Part shown: positions 53,204 to 63,002 of the stretch, piece after piece
Layout of the letters: each line of letters opens with the position of its first letter
Numbering within the stretch: the stretch's first letter is position 1
NCBI GenBank assembly: GCA_024760525.1
Contig: CP060499.1
Location: 3,803,501 to 3,867,500, forward strand
DNA from: Nitrospira sp.
GTDB lineage: Bacteria; Nitrospirota; Nitrospiria; Nitrospirales; Nitrospiraceae
Length of the DNA stretch: 64,000 nucleotides
Direction: 5' to 3'
Position numbers and translations under genes: made by a program
The notes under the pieces: generated by a model
What the model was told of the DNA's origin: nothing
Databases searched by the model: none
The model's input: only the letters and a program-made list of their open reading frames with translations

Positions 53204-53551
53204 TCATGGATGCGATTCGATGATCTTGAGAATGACTTGGAGGTCTCCTCTCAACTTTTTCGCAACATCCTTGGTACTCAGTTTTCGAGAGGCAGCCCGA
53301 CCACGACGGACCCAATACCGCTTTACTCCCTCCAAGGTATGCCCCTCGTCATACAGCATCCGCTTGATTTGCAGCACGGTTTCGACGTCCCGTTGAACAT
53401 AGAGACGTTGATTGCCCCGACTCTTCTTGGGTTTCAAAAAGGTGAATTGTGATTCCCAGAAACGGAGCACATACGCGGGAAGCTTCGTTAGCTGACTCAC
53501 CTCTCCGATCTTATAGAAAACCTTACTCCCCAGCCTGGGCTCAGTTCCCAT
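53204..53551 (-). CDS. MerR-family transcriptional regulator
   Basis: A 115-residue protein with an N-terminal MerR winged helix (FYKIGEVSQLTKLPAYVLRFWESQF, then RGNQRLYVQRDVETVLQIKRMLYDEGHTLEGVKRY) and a short basic tail. No ligand-binding domain or metal-binding Cys is present. Its position next to an ihf/HU gene is a common arrangement. ATG 53551 with GAGG is preferred; GTG 53563 overlaps the stop of a small upstream frame. Confidence 0.92.
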   Translation of the reverse strand: MGTEPRLGSKVFYKIGEVSQLTKLPAYVLRFWESQFTFLKPKKSRGNQRLYVQRDVETVLQIKRMLYDEGHTLEGVKRYWVRRGRAASRKLSTKDVAKKLRGDLQVILKIIESHP

Positions 53552-53559
53552 GACCGGCC

Positions 53560-53649
53560 TCACGGTGCGCGTTGTGGTTGTGCAGTGGAGCTGAGCTGAT
53601 CGTCGATCTGTCTGTTATTTTTACGCAGGATGATCAAAAAGATCGCCAT
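53560..53649 (-). CDS. Possible small membrane peptide upstream of merR
   Basis: A 29-residue frame (MAIFLIILRKNNRQID...). The same frame stays open ~20 codons upstream (VRGTVRLGFWLVAAS), which together would make one TM helix followed by a polar tail. Its TGA overlaps an in-frame GTG of the MerR gene. I found no SD and no standard start codon for the longer version, so it may be chance. Confidence 0.25.
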   Translation of the reverse strand: MAIFLIILRKNNRQIDDQLSSTAQPQRAP

Positions 53650-53715
53650 TGAGGCCGCAACGAGCCAGAAGCCAAGTCGTACCGTGCCTCGTACGGTGAG
53701 GCCTTGAGTGACGCA

Positions 53716-53740
53716 AGAAAAAAGCGGGCGGTCTTTTTCA
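53716..53740 (-). terminator. Weak terminator-like sequence after the IHF/HU gene
   Basis: On the minus strand AAAAAG and CTTTTT flank an 8-nt GC-rich loop and are followed by further T residues, 9 bp past the stop at 53749. The stem is AT-rich and short. Confidence 0.35.
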
Positions 53741-53748
53741 GCATCCTG

Positions 53749-54024
53749 CTATGAATTGACGTATTTCTTGAACACTTGGCTTGGCCGAAATGTCACGACG
53801 CGACGGGGGGTAATCCCGATTTCTTCTCCAGTCCTGGGATTTCGTCCCTTACGGGCACCCTTGCTCCGCACAACAAAATTTCCAAACCCGGCAATTTTGA
53901 CTGATTCTCCCTTCTGCAGGACAGACTTGAGCAGATTCAGCACAAACTCCACAATATCAGCCGCTTCATTCTTCGAAATGCCGACCTGCTTGAAAATTTC
54001 GTCAGCAATATCCGCCTTTCTCAT
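53749..54024 (-). CDS. ihfA: Integration host factor alpha / HU-family DNA-binding protein
   Basis: A 91-residue histone-like protein: MRKADIADEIFKQVGISKNEAADIVEFVLN, then IAGFGNFVVRSKGARKGRNPRTGEEIGI and FRPSQVFKKYVNS. The NPRTGEEI arm with the Pro that intercalates DNA is intact. It matches IHF-alpha better than HU by eye. It bends DNA in recombination, replication and sigma54-type transcription. AGGTGG-like SD upstream. Confidence 0.9.
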   Translation of the reverse strand: MRKADIADEIFKQVGISKNEAADIVEFVLNLLKSVLQKGESVKIAGFGNFVVRSKGARKGRNPRTGEEIGITPRRVVTFRPSQVFKKYVNS

Positions 54025-54103
54025 GCCACCCCCCTACGTGACCACTGCAACCCATCGCGCTTCACGCTTGCGGACCTACACCGCAATGCGATGAGTTTTG
54101 CTT

Positions 54104-54132
54104 AAGTTACGTGAGGTTACACACCCTGTCAA
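54104..54132 (-). promoter_or_regulatory. sigma70-type promoter of ihfA
   Basis: Minus strand: perfect TTGACA (54127-54132), 17-base spacer, TAACTT (54104-54109). The ATG is ~70 nt downstream. Confidence 0.5.
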
Positions 54133-54164
54133 GAATAAATTTGGCGAATGCTTACGAAACTCAT

Positions 54165-55814
54165 CTAATCCTTGGCAAGAAGTTTGTACTCGATACTATC
54201 CGCCAGAGCCTGCCAGGTGGCCTCGATGATGTTCTCAGAGACGCCGACCGTCCCCCATTTATCTTTGTGGTCTCCTGATTCGATCAATACGCGGACCTTT
54301 GACTCGGTCCCTCGATTGGCCGCCAGTACACGCACCTTGTAGTCGAGAAGTTTCACCTCCCGCAGTTGCGGATAGAATTTTTCCAGCGCCTTGCGCAAGG
54401 CATGGTCGAGAGCATTCACCGGTCCGGCACCGATGGCGGCTGTATGTTCAACCGCTTCACCCACCTTGACCATCACCGTCGCCTCAGCAAGAGGCGTTCC
54501 ATCTTCCTGCTTCTTCTCGACGATGACGCGAAACCCGAGCAATTGAAACGAGGGTCTGTGGCTCCCCATCGCCTTCCGCATCAACAGCTCAAATGATCCT
54601 TCAGCCCCTTCGAATTGATAGCCTTGGTTCTCTCGCTCCTTCAACGTATGGATCAGCTCGTCGACTTTGGCGTGGTTCTTTGAAAGCTTGATGCCGTACG
54701 TTTCGATCTTGTCGAGCAGACCGCTCCGCCCTCCGTAGTCAGAAATCAGCATCCGCTGCCGATTACCGACTCGGACCGGATCGACATGTTCATAGGTGGC
54801 CGAATTCTTCAGCACGGCATGAATGTGCACTCCGCCTTTGTGCGCAAACGCGGCATCACCGACATAGGGCTGATGTTTGTTCGGCATCAGATTCGCGATC
54901 TCGGTGACGAAACCTGCGACATCCTTCAGATGGCTCAATCGATCAATTAGGACAGGACGCTTCATCTTCAACTCTAAATTGGGAATAATCGAACAGAGAT
55001 TTGCATTCCCGCACCGTTCCCCGATCCCGTTGATCGTTCCCTGTACCTGCACGATACCGGTCTCGATCGCCACGAGCGAGTTCGCCACCGCCATTTCGCA
55101 GTCATTGTGCGCATGAATGCCGAGCGGGACCCCGCATTCGCGTTGAACCACACTGCAGATCTGTCGGATTTCCCACGGCATTGTGCCACCGTTGGTGTCG
55201 CAGAGAATCACCCGTTCTGCCCCGGCCTCCACCGCCTTTCTGATGGTGGTGAGCGCATACTCAGGATTGGTCTTGTATCCGTCGAAGAAATGCTCTGCAT
55301 CGTAGAACACCCGGCGCCCCTTCCCGCGCAAATACGCGATGGAATCTGCGATCAATTCTAAGTTCTTTGTCAGCGAGATTCCGAGGGCATCGGTCACATG
55401 CAGCGACCAGGTTTTCCCAAAGAGCGTAATCGTTTTTGTTTCGGCGGCGAGCAACGCCTGGAGATTGGGGTCCTTTCGAACGGTATGGCTGGCTTTCCTG
55501 GTCGATCCGAACGCGATGACGTCCGCGTGCTTGAGCGGAATGGTCTTGATGATTCTAAAAAACTCTATGTCTTTTGGATTCGCCCCGGGCCAGCCGCCCT
55601 CGATAAAATGAACGCCCAGATCATCCAACTTTTGCGCAATGCGGACCTTGTCGTCGGCTGAGAAACTGACGTCCTCCGCCTGAGCTCCGTCGCGCAAGGT
55701 GGTGTCGTAGATTTCCAGGAATGCGGTGCGATCCTCAGCCGGTTCTTGCTCAACAACCGGCTGGTGCTCACGAGAAGCTCGGGAAACGCGGGGCTGAGAT
55801 GTTTTTCGGCCCAT
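54165..55814 (-). CDS. cimA: Citramalate synthase (LeuA/HMGL family)
   Basis: A 549-residue enzyme that condenses pyruvate and acetyl-CoA to citramalate, the first step of the threonine-independent isoleucine route. The catalytic TIM barrel starts at FLEIYDTTLRDGAQAEDVSFS and holds the metal site GIHAHNDCEMAVANS with GTINGIGERCGN. A C-terminal regulatory (LeuA dimer) domain follows. I use ATG 55814; the open extension to 55913 lacks family similarity. It resembles the long citramalate-synthase class rather than 2-isopropylmalate synthase. It is last in the amino-acid operon, 117 bp from lysC. Confidence 0.92.
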   Translation of the reverse strand: MGRKTSQPRVSRASREHQPVVEQEPAEDRTAFLEIYDTTLRDGAQAEDVSFSADDKVRIAQKLDDLGVHFIEGGWPGANPKDIEFFRIIKTIPLKHADVIAFGSTRKASHTVRKDPNLQALLAAETKTITLFGKTWSLHVTDALGISLTKNLELIADSIAYLRGKGRRVFYDAEHFFDGYKTNPEYALTTIRKAVEAGAERVILCDTNGGTMPWEIRQICSVVQRECGVPLGIHAHNDCEMAVANSLVAIETGIVQVQGTINGIGERCGNANLCSIIPNLELKMKRPVLIDRLSHLKDVAGFVTEIANLMPNKHQPYVGDAAFAHKGGVHIHAVLKNSATYEHVDPVRVGNRQRMLISDYGGRSGLLDKIETYGIKLSKNHAKVDELIHTLKERENQGYQFEGAEGSFELLMRKAMGSHRPSFQLLGFRVIVEKKQEDGTPLAEATVMVKVGEAVEHTAAIGAGPVNALDHALRKALEKFYPQLREVKLLDYKVRVLAANRGTESKVRVLIESGDHKDKWGTVGVSENIIEATWQALADSIEYKLLAKD

Positions 55815-55931
55815 GGTGAGAAAGGGTATCAGGTCGTCAGGTGATCTGTCGAGACTCGAACGGATGAGTCTTTGGCGTCGTCCATCCGATAGAATCCATA
55901 CGACCGCAGGCATCCCATGACGACAAAAGCG

Positions 55932-57149
55932 CTAGGCCGCATCGAGATCGAATGCCGAATGGAGAGATCGCATAGCTAATTCGAGATACTTTTCATCGAT
56001 GACACAAGAAATTTTGATCTCAGAGGTGCTGATCATCATAATGTTGATCCCTTCTCGAGAGAGGACTTCGAACATCTTGGCCGCAACCCCCGAATGAGAC
56101 CGCATACCCACTCCGATGAGCGAGACTTTGGCGATGGTTTCGGTCACCGACACCGACTTGGCCTCGATGTCCTTCGCCACGGCCTGAATGATTGGCACAG
56201 CGTTCTTCAGATCGGCACGCGGGACGGTAAAGGAGAGGTCCGTCATGGCTGCCTGGCTCATGTTCTGAATGATCATATCGACGTTGATGTGGGCCTCGGC
56301 GACCGGTCCAAAAATCCTGGCGGCAATCCCCGGTTTGTCCGGCACTCCGATGATCGTAATCTTCGCCTGATTGCGATCTCCGGTGACACCGGCGATGGCC
56401 GCCGCCTCCATGTCCGCATCTTCCTTCGTCACGAGCGTTCCCTTTCCTTCTTTGAAGCTGGAATTCACCTCGATCGGGACATTGAACTTGGCCGCGAACT
56501 CGACCGATCTCGTTTGGAGAACTTTTGCTCCGAGACTGGCCATTTCCAGCATTTCTTCGTAGGCGATCCTCTCGATCCGTCTCGCCGCAGGGACGATGTT
56601 GGGATCCGCCGTGTAGACGCCATCCACATCGGTAAAGATAATGCACCGGTCGGCTTTCAGAGCCGCTGCCAATGCGACCGCCGAAAGATCGGAACCCCCA
56701 CGTCCGAGCGTCGTGACATCCGAGCGCTCGTTGATCCCCTGGAATCCGGCCACAATGGGGACCACTCCTTGTTCAAGAGCCTCACGGACGCGATCTGCCG
56801 TTACGCGCGCGATCCGCGCCTTGGTATGTGCGCTATCGGTAATGATCCCGACCTGCCGACCGGTAAAGGACCGGGCATTGATGTCTCGCCCTCGTAATTC
56901 CATCGCCAACAGTGCGATGGTGACTCGTTCTCCTGTTGACAGCAGCATGTCCAATTCGCGTTCATCGGGAGCGGCCGTCACCGCGTGTGCCAGCTTGATG
57001 AGTCGATCTGTCTCACCGCTCATCGCGGAAAGCACGACCACGACTCGATTTCCATCCCGCTGTGTCTGAGCCACGCGGTCGGCAACACGATGGATTCGCT
57101 CAATCGTCCCGACCGAAGTCCCGCCGTATTTCTGGACGATCAGCGCCAC
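55932..57149 (-). CDS. lysC: Aspartate kinase
   Basis: A 405-residue monofunctional aspartokinase with the N-terminal [24 protein letters not shown] and [15 protein letters not shown] signatures, followed by two ACT domains for feedback control ([38 protein letters not shown]). It phosphorylates aspartate, feeding Lys, Met and Thr synthesis. GTG start; 5 bp after the ApgM-like gene. Confidence 0.96.
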   Translation of the reverse strand: MALIVQKYGGTSVGTIERIHRVADRVAQTQRDGNRVVVVLSAMSGETDRLIKLAHAVTAAPDERELDMLLSTGERVTIALLAMELRGRDINARSFTGRQVGIITDSAHTKARIARVTADRVREALEQGVVPIVAGFQGINERSDVTTLGRGGSDLSAVALAAALKADRCIIFTDVDGVYTADPNIVPAARRIERIAYEEMLEMASLGAKVLQTRSVEFAAKFNVPIEVNSSFKEGKGTLVTKEDADMEAAAIAGVTGDRNQAKITIIGVPDKPGIAARIFGPVAEAHINVDMIIQNMSQAAMTDLSFTVPRADLKNAVPIIQAVAKDIEAKSVSVTETIAKVSLIGVGMRSHSGVAAKMFEVLSREGINIMMISTSEIKISCVIDEKYLELAMRSLHSAFDLDAA

Positions 57150-57154
57150 GGTCG

Positions 57155-58363
57155 TCAGAGCTTTACGAAGAACTTGTTTATGAACTTGGTGGCGTCGCGG
57201 GCAGGCATGTTTGCGGCAAACGCATCGGCTTCTGTGAAGCGGCGGCCGACGCCCTCCGAACCTTTTCCGCCTCCCTCACCAAACGCATAAAAGGCCTGAT
57301 CTTCGGCTGCTGCAGCCTGATCGCACAGCACGAGGAACCGATAGGGGCCTTGGCCGGCCAACCCTTCCACCAACGGAGCGACAAGGTTGCGATCGAAGTC
57401 TTCGATCCCGCGAACTTTGGCCTTCATATCCGTACCATGTGTGATCTCGTCCGTTAACTCGGCATGAACATAGACGAAATCCTTCTTGACGAACTCCTCC
57501 AGGGCCACCGTCGCCATGTTGCGGAGATCATCGCCGGGCAGCCTATCGGGATCCACCGCTTCGAGACCGGCACAAATCCCTACACCGCGATAGACATCAC
57601 TCGTCGACACGACCGTCCCTGAAATGCCATGCTTTTCGACCAAACTCGGCCACATGACGGCTCGTCCTTCACCCCACAACCAGACACAGTTGGCCGGTTT
57701 CTTCCCCGCTGCCATCCGTTCCTCGTTCACGGGATGATCCCGCAAGATAAAATGCGCGGTGTCCATGAGCTTCCGCAGAATGTCTGCGCCGTCCCCCGTG
57801 GGCAACGCATCGGCGAGAGATTGACCAAGTATGGTCTGCGGATCATTGCAGATGGCTCGCGGCTTCCCATTGACCCATACCATCAGATGCCGATGACCCG
57901 CGCCCGGATAGAACTGGATGGTTTCGGAACCGACTTGCTCGTTGAGAGCCTCGATCAGTTCGCGAGCCTCCTCGGTCTCGATCAAGCCCGCCGTGGCATC
58001 GTCCATAATCACGTGCGGCCCTAATTTCTTGATTTCGACGCCTTTCCCACCCTCCGGCCGCAAGGTGACCATCGTACAGCGATACACGACATCGTGTTCC
58101 GTCACAGACACGCCTAAGCTCGCAGCTTCAAGCGGCCCCGGCCCTTGATAAAACTTTCGTGGATCGTACCCGAGAATCGCCGAACCGACCAGACCGCTTC
58201 CATGTCGAATGCCCTCGGCAGATATCACGAGCCGACCGAGTTCTCCGCTCTGCGCGAGTTGATCGAGATAGGGCGTCGCGGCCGCTTGCAGCGGTGTCCT
58301 TCCACCTAGTTCCGATTGCGGGCGGTCCGCCATTCCCCCGGCGTGTACGATCACATACTTCAT
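57155..58363 (-). CDS. ApgM-family phosphotransferase, proposed homoserine kinase
   Basis: A 402-residue member of the archaeal-type cofactor-independent phosphoglycerate mutase family (alkaline-phosphatase superfamily): [25 protein letters not shown] at the start, then [36 protein letters not shown] and [20 protein letters not shown] with metal ligands. The canonical N-terminal Asp-Gly of ApgM appears as HAGGMAD. Lying between thrC and lysC in an operon with no thrB, it fits the group annotated as 'proposed homoserine kinase' (TIGR02535, from memory). ATG 58363 is chosen over 58372. Kinase versus mutase activity is inferred from context. Confidence 0.88.
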   Translation of the reverse strand: MKYVIVHAGGMADRPQSELGGRTPLQAAATPYLDQLAQSGELGRLVISAEGIRHGSGLVGSAILGYDPRKFYQGPGPLEAASLGVSVTEHDVVYRCTMVTLRPEGGKGVEIKKLGPHVIMDDATAGLIETEEARELIEALNEQVGSETIQFYPGAGHRHLMVWVNGKPRAICNDPQTILGQSLADALPTGDGADILRKLMDTAHFILRDHPVNEERMAAGKKPANCVWLWGEGRAVMWPSLVEKHGISGTVVSTSDVYRGVGICAGLEAVDPDRLPGDDLRNMATVALEEFVKKDFVYVHAELTDEITHGTDMKAKVRGIEDFDRNLVAPLVEGLAGQGPYRFLVLCDQAAAAEDQAFYAFGEGGGKGSEGVGRRFTEADAFAANMPARDATKFINKFFVKL

Positions 58364-58379
58364 GAGATCCACACGCGTT

Positions 58380-59438
58380 TCAGACCTTCAACAGACGGGC
58401 AACGTCGTCGCGCGTCGCCTTGACGGTTTGTGGTTGCCGCGATACCCCGATTGCCGTGTCGGCATCCTTCAGACCATGCCCTGTAAGCGTACATACGACC
58501 GTCTCTCCTTCTCGCAGAACCTTGGCTCGATGCAGCTTCGCCACGCCGGCGACGGACGCGGCCGAGGCCGGTTCACAAAAGACCCCTTCGGTGGCCGCCA
58601 CCGTCGTATAGGCTTGGAGAATCTCTTCATCCGTCACCATATCGATCGCGCCGGCTGATTCCTCCACGGCCTTCAACGCCGAAGACCAGCTGGCGGGGTT
58701 ACCGATTCGTATCGCGGTCGCGACAGTTTGCGGTTGTTCGACGACTCTGCCCAATACGATCGGAGCAGCCCCGGCAGCTTGAAATCCCATCATGCGGGGC
58801 ACTCTCATGGTCTGATTCGCCGCGCGATACTCTTTGTACCCCTGCCAATAGGCCGTGATATTCCCGGCGTTCCCGACCGGGAGCACATGAACGGCCGGCG
58901 CATCGCCGAGTTGATCACAGACCTCAAAGGCGGCAGTCTTCTGACCCTCGATTCTGAACGGATTCACCGAGTTCACCAATTCGATGTGCAACGAGGCCGA
59001 AAAATCCTTGACGAGGGTCAGGGCTTGATCAAAGTTGCCCTCGATCTGAATGACCGTCGCCTGATGCATCATCGCCTGGGACAGCTTACCCATGGCGATC
59101 TTGCCGGCAGGAATCAATACGTACACGGATAACCCGGCTCGAGCCCCGTATGCCGCGGCCGAGGCGGACGTATTACCGGTTGACGCGCATATGACGGCCC
59201 GTGCGCCGCCTTCCGCTGCCTTCGAGATGGCCAAGGTCATCCCGCGGTCTTTGAACGACCCGGTCGGGTTGACCCCCTCAAACTTCAGGTAGAGTTCGAC
59301 TCCCGGTGCGATCGCCTTGGCCAATCTCGTGGCACGAATCAGAGGCGTGTTGCCCTCTCCGAGGCTGACCACGGGGGTTCTTTCGGTCACCGGGAGGAAC
59401 TTGCGATACTCTTCAATGACTCCGCGCCAACGATTCAT
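58380..59438 (-). CDS. thrC: Threonine synthase
   Basis: A 352-residue PLP enzyme that converts O-phosphohomoserine to threonine. The PLP lysine is in [12 protein letters not shown], the phosphate loop in [19 protein letters not shown], with [17 protein letters not shown] in the substrate site. It is the short threonine synthase typical of many bacteria. Starts 3 bp after hom. Confidence 0.96.
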   Translation of the reverse strand: MNRWRGVIEEYRKFLPVTERTPVVSLGEGNTPLIRATRLAKAIAPGVELYLKFEGVNPTGSFKDRGMTLAISKAAEGGARAVICASTGNTSASAAAYGARAGLSVYVLIPAGKIAMGKLSQAMMHQATVIQIEGNFDQALTLVKDFSASLHIELVNSVNPFRIEGQKTAAFEVCDQLGDAPAVHVLPVGNAGNITAYWQGYKEYRAANQTMRVPRMMGFQAAGAAPIVLGRVVEQPQTVATAIRIGNPASWSSALKAVEESAGAIDMVTDEEILQAYTTVAATEGVFCEPASAASVAGVAKLHRAKVLREGETVVCTLTGHGLKDADTAIGVSRQPQTVKATRDDVARLLKV

Positions 59439-59441
59439 CGG

Positions 59442-60755
59442 TCACTCGTCCTTGCCTTCGACGCGAATGAGCGTCGTCGGTTCGGAGACGAACGCCTTTC
59501 GGTTGATTTCACGGAGCGCGGTTTGCACATCACGCTCCTTTGCGGTATGCGTCTTGATGACAACCGGCACCGTTTGCCCTTCACGGCGTCCCTGTTGCAT
59601 CATCGACGATATACTGATCCCGCAGCGCCCCAACTCACCGGCGATCTGCGCCAATACGCCGGGTCGGTCCACAACGGTAAACCGCAGATAATAGAGCGAA
59701 CTGATCTCTTCCATCGATTTCAGCCGAAGAGGTCGCCGCTGATCCTGCTGGAACGACGCGACCGGCACTCGACCAACGGCACCTTTGAGCAGATTCCGCC
59801 CGATCGCGATCACGTCACTCACGACGGCGCTCCCGGTCGGCATGGATCCGGCGCCTCGTCCATACAGCACGACGTCACCGACGGCATCACCGACCAGTTG
59901 GATCGCATTGTACACGTCTTCAACTTGAGCGATGGGCGAATTGGAGGGGAGCATCGTGGGATGAACCCGAGCCTCGATTTCTCCGTCCACGAACTTCGCG
60001 ATCCCCAGCAACTTGATCGTATACCCGAACTGTTTGGCGTACGCGATATCGGTCGGCGTGAGGTTCGTAATCCCTTCCGTATAAATGTCCTTAAAGTTGA
60101 CCGGTGTTCCGTAGGCGAGACTGACGAGAATGGCGAGTTTGTGCGCCGAATCGATCCCCGCGACATCAAACGTCGGGTCGGCTTCGGCATAACCGGCTCG
60201 TTGGGCATCTTGGAGGATCTCTTTGAAACTGTGCCCTTCATGGGTCATTTTCGACAAAATATAGTTGGACGTTCCATTGATGATGCCGTAGATGGATTCG
60301 ATCCTATTGCCGGCGAGCCCCTCCGTCAACGCCCGAACGATAGGAATACCGCCGCCGACGCTGGCTTCAAACCCCACCTCCACATTCTTGCGCGTGGCGG
60401 CCGCAAAAATCTCTTCGCCGTGAAGGGCTAAGAGCGCTTTGTTCGCCGTGACCACATGCTTCTGGGCGGCAATCGCATCCAGGATGACCCGCTTGGCCGT
60501 ATCGTATCCACCGATGAGTTCGATCACGATATCGATATTGGGGTCAGAGAGGACTTGCCCGACATCGGTGGTCAATAGCCCGGAGCCCAATGACACTCCG
60601 CGATCCCTCACGATATCAAGATCCGCCACGCGAACAAGTTCCACAGGCACACCGACGCGACGGGTAATGAGTGACGCATTGTTTAAGAGGATCTTGGCAA
60701 CACCGGTACCGACCGTGCCGAACCCCACAATCCCGACTCCGATGCGTGACGTCAT
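59442..60755 (-). CDS. hom: Homoserine dehydrogenase
   Basis: A 437-residue NAD(P)H-dependent dehydrogenase: Rossmann [41 protein letters not shown] and [20 protein letters not shown], with a C-terminal ACT domain ([19 protein letters not shown]) for threonine feedback. It reduces aspartate semialdehyde to homoserine. Its ATG overlaps the alaC stop by 4 bp. Confidence 0.97.
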   Translation of the reverse strand: MTSRIGVGIVGFGTVGTGVAKILLNNASLITRRVGVPVELVRVADLDIVRDRGVSLGSGLLTTDVGQVLSDPNIDIVIELIGGYDTAKRVILDAIAAQKHVVTANKALLALHGEEIFAAATRKNVEVGFEASVGGGIPIVRALTEGLAGNRIESIYGIINGTSNYILSKMTHEGHSFKEILQDAQRAGYAEADPTFDVAGIDSAHKLAILVSLAYGTPVNFKDIYTEGITNLTPTDIAYAKQFGYTIKLLGIAKFVDGEIEARVHPTMLPSNSPIAQVEDVYNAIQLVGDAVGDVVLYGRGAGSMPTGSAVVSDVIAIGRNLLKGAVGRVPVASFQQDQRRPLRLKSMEEISSLYYLRFTVVDRPGVLAQIAGELGRCGISISSMMQQGRREGQTVPVVIKTHTAKERDVQTALREINRKAFVSEPTTLIRVEGKDE

Positions 60756-61948
60756 TCTTGGCCCCCATCGAGCTTGAGGGCTTTGCGGATTCCTCTGACA
60801 GCTTGCCTGGTACGGTGTTCATTTTCCACCAGGCCGAATCGCACATATTCATCGCCGCCTTCGCCGAACCCAATCCCCGGCGAGACCGCGACTTTCGCCT
60901 CCTTGAGCAGGAGCTTTGAAAACTCCAACGAGCCCATATGGCGATAGGGCAAGGGGATGCGTGCCCACACGAACATTGTTGCCAGTGGCTTAGCCACCTG
61001 CCAGCCGATCCGATTCAGCCCGCCGACCAGCACATCCCTTCGCTTCTGATACCGCAGAACCGTCTCCTTGACGCAGTCCTGAGGGCCGTTCAGCGCGATC
61101 ACACTGGCGATTTGAAGAGGCTGAAAAATGCCATAGTCGAGGTAGCTTTTGATTTTCGCCAATGCTCCGACGACTTCTCGATTGCCCACGCAAAACCCCA
61201 CCCTCCAGCCCGGCATGTTGTAGGCCTTGGATAAGGTATAGAACTCCACCCCGCAGTCTTTCGCACCTGGGATCTGAAGAAAGCTCGGCGCCTTATAGCC
61301 GTCGAACACGAGATCAGCATACGCGAGGTCATGGATGACGATGACGTTGTGCTCCTTGGCAAACGCCACGATCTTCTTGAAAAACTCCAGATCCACGACT
61401 GCCGTGGTTGGATTGTGCGGGAAATTGATGACGAGAATTTTAGGACGAGGGAAGGTCTGCCGATAGACGTGTGTCAGATCTTCGAAAAAGTCGCTGTCCT
61501 GGCGGAGTTCGATTCCACGGACCTCGCCCCCCGCAATAATAAAACTGTACATATGGATAGGATACGTAGGGGTCGGAGTCAGGACCACATCGCCGGGACC
61601 AATCATGGCCAGGGCAAGATGCGCGAGACCTTCTTTTGATCCAATGGTGACGATCGCTTCCGTATCCGGATCCAGATCGACATCATAATTTCGCTTGTAC
61701 CATCCACAAATGGCATGCCGCAGTTTCGTGATTCCGCGTGACGCCGAATAGCGATGATTCTTTCCTTTGCGCGCGGCCTCGATCATCTTCTCGACGATAT
61801 GAGGCGGCGTCGGTTGATCCGGGTTACCCATCCCAAAATCGATAATGTCCTCGCCGCGCTGTCGAGCCTCAAGTTTGAGGGATTGAACCTGCGCGAAGAC
61901 ATACGGCGGGAGTCGCTTGAGTCGATAAAAACCGTCGCCCAACCCCAT
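60752..61948 (-). CDS. alaC: Class I/II aminotransferase, AlaC-like
   Basis: A 398-residue PLP enzyme: [15 protein letters not shown] near the N-terminus, the PLP Lys in [26 protein letters not shown] and the final Arg-containing [10 protein letters not shown]. It is close to alanine/aspartate aminotransferases of the AlaC type. In first place of an aspartate-family operon it probably provides aspartate or alanine; the substrate cannot be fixed from sequence. Confidence 0.88.
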   Translation of the reverse strand: MGLGDGFYRLKRLPPYVFAQVQSLKLEARQRGEDIIDFGMGNPDQPTPPHIVEKMIEAARKGKNHRYSASRGITKLRHAICGWYKRNYDVDLDPDTEAIVTIGSKEGLAHLALAMIGPGDVVLTPTPTYPIHMYSFIIAGGEVRGIELRQDSDFFEDLTHVYRQTFPRPKILVINFPHNPTTAVVDLEFFKKIVAFAKEHNVIVIHDLAYADLVFDGYKAPSFLQIPGAKDCGVEFYTLSKAYNMPGWRVGFCVGNREVVGALAKIKSYLDYGIFQPLQIASVIALNGPQDCVKETVLRYQKRRDVLVGGLNRIGWQVAKPLATMFVWARIPLPYRHMGSLEFSKLLLKEAKVAVSPGIGFGEGGDEYVRFGLVENEHRTRQAVRGIRKALKLDGGQE

Positions 61949-62026
61949 GAACTTCCTTTGACTGTTTTTAGATAATTCTCAACCGGCTCATCACAATGAA
62001 CGAGTGAGGGGACGGGAGAAGGGCTT

Positions 62027-62055
62027 ATTTTAATGGAGGGCTCGGATCGAGTCAA
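62027..62055 (-). promoter_or_regulatory. sigma70 promoter of the alaC-hom-thrC-lysC-cimA operon
   Basis: Minus strand: TTGACT (62050-62055), 17-base spacer, TAAAAT (62027-62032), a near-consensus pair. The leader to the alaC start is about 70 nt; I saw no attenuator-type leader peptide or riboswitch in it. Confidence 0.65.
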
Positions 62056-62237
62056 TTTGCCTCATTTTCTACGGACTTCCCAAATTGCCCTGTAGGTCTG
62101 CGCTTCTACGAATCCTGGACGCATCGGGAAACCCGTTCTTGCCCCCTCTCGTTCCTTTCTGTTACTAATATCGTTGGATTTTGATTGCTCGTCTGTTTCG
62201 CATCGTGGCTCTCAGCAGGCTGGATGAAGGGAAGCGC

Positions 62238-62951
62238 ATGGCTCGACTAGGCGTGAACATCGATCATGTGGCGACCTTACGACAGGCACGCGGAGGAACC
62301 GATCCGGATCCGTTGGCAGCGGCGGTGCTCGTCGAGCTGGCAGGAGCAGACGGTCTAGTCGTTCACCTGCGGGAAGACCGACGTCATATCCAAGACCGTG
62401 ATCTTCAACTCCTTCGGGAGATAGTCCGCACAAAACTCGATCTTGAGATGGCCGCGGATGCGGAGATGGCAAAGATCGCACTGGCCATCAAGCCCGCTCT
62501 CGTGACCTTAGTGCCCGAGAAACGACAAGAACTCACGACTGAAGGAGGCCTTGACGTTGCAGGACAGCGGGACCGGATCCAGGGCGTTGTGACCCTTTTA
62601 CATGACGGCGGGATTCCGGTCAGCGTGTTTATCGAGCCGGATCTGAATCAAGTCAAGGCTGCGCACAAAATTGCGGCCGATTTCGTGGAATTACATACGG
62701 GCCGATACGCGAATGCCACACGTTCAAAAGAGGCCGATGCGGAATTCGAAGCTATCACCCACGCTGCGAAGCTGGCCTACAAGCTCGGAATCGGGGTCAA
62801 CGCCGGGCATGGACTGAACTACCGCAATATCAAACGCCTGACACATATTCCCGAAATCGTTGAATACAACATCGGGCATAGTATTATCGCGCGCGCGGTC
62901 CTCGTTGGTCTCGAACAGGCCGTGAAAGAAATGAAGGCCTTGCTTAGTTAA
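62238..62951 (+). CDS. pdxJ: Pyridoxine 5'-phosphate synthase
   Basis: A 237-residue TIM-barrel enzyme that makes pyridoxine 5'-phosphate from aminoacetone phosphate and deoxyxylulose phosphate. Signatures: [54 protein letters not shown] and [15 protein letters not shown] 62238 has GAAGG upstream; the frame to 62181 lacks one. It is divergent from the alaC operon. Confidence 0.97.
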   Translation: MARLGVNIDHVATLRQARGGTDPDPLAAAVLVELAGADGLVVHLREDRRHIQDRDLQLLREIVRTKLDLEMAADAEMAKIALAIKPALVTLVPEKRQELTTEGGLDVAGQRDRIQGVVTLLHDGGIPVSVFIEPDLNQVKAAHKIAADFVELHTGRYANATRSKEADAEFEAITHAAKLAYKLGIGVNAGHGLNYRNIKRLTHIPEIVEYNIGHSIIARAVLVGLEQAVKEMKALLS

Positions 62952-63002
62952 TCCGATGTCGTCGGCCCACTGGGTCCGTCCGTTCACCATCCTCGGTTCC
63001 TC

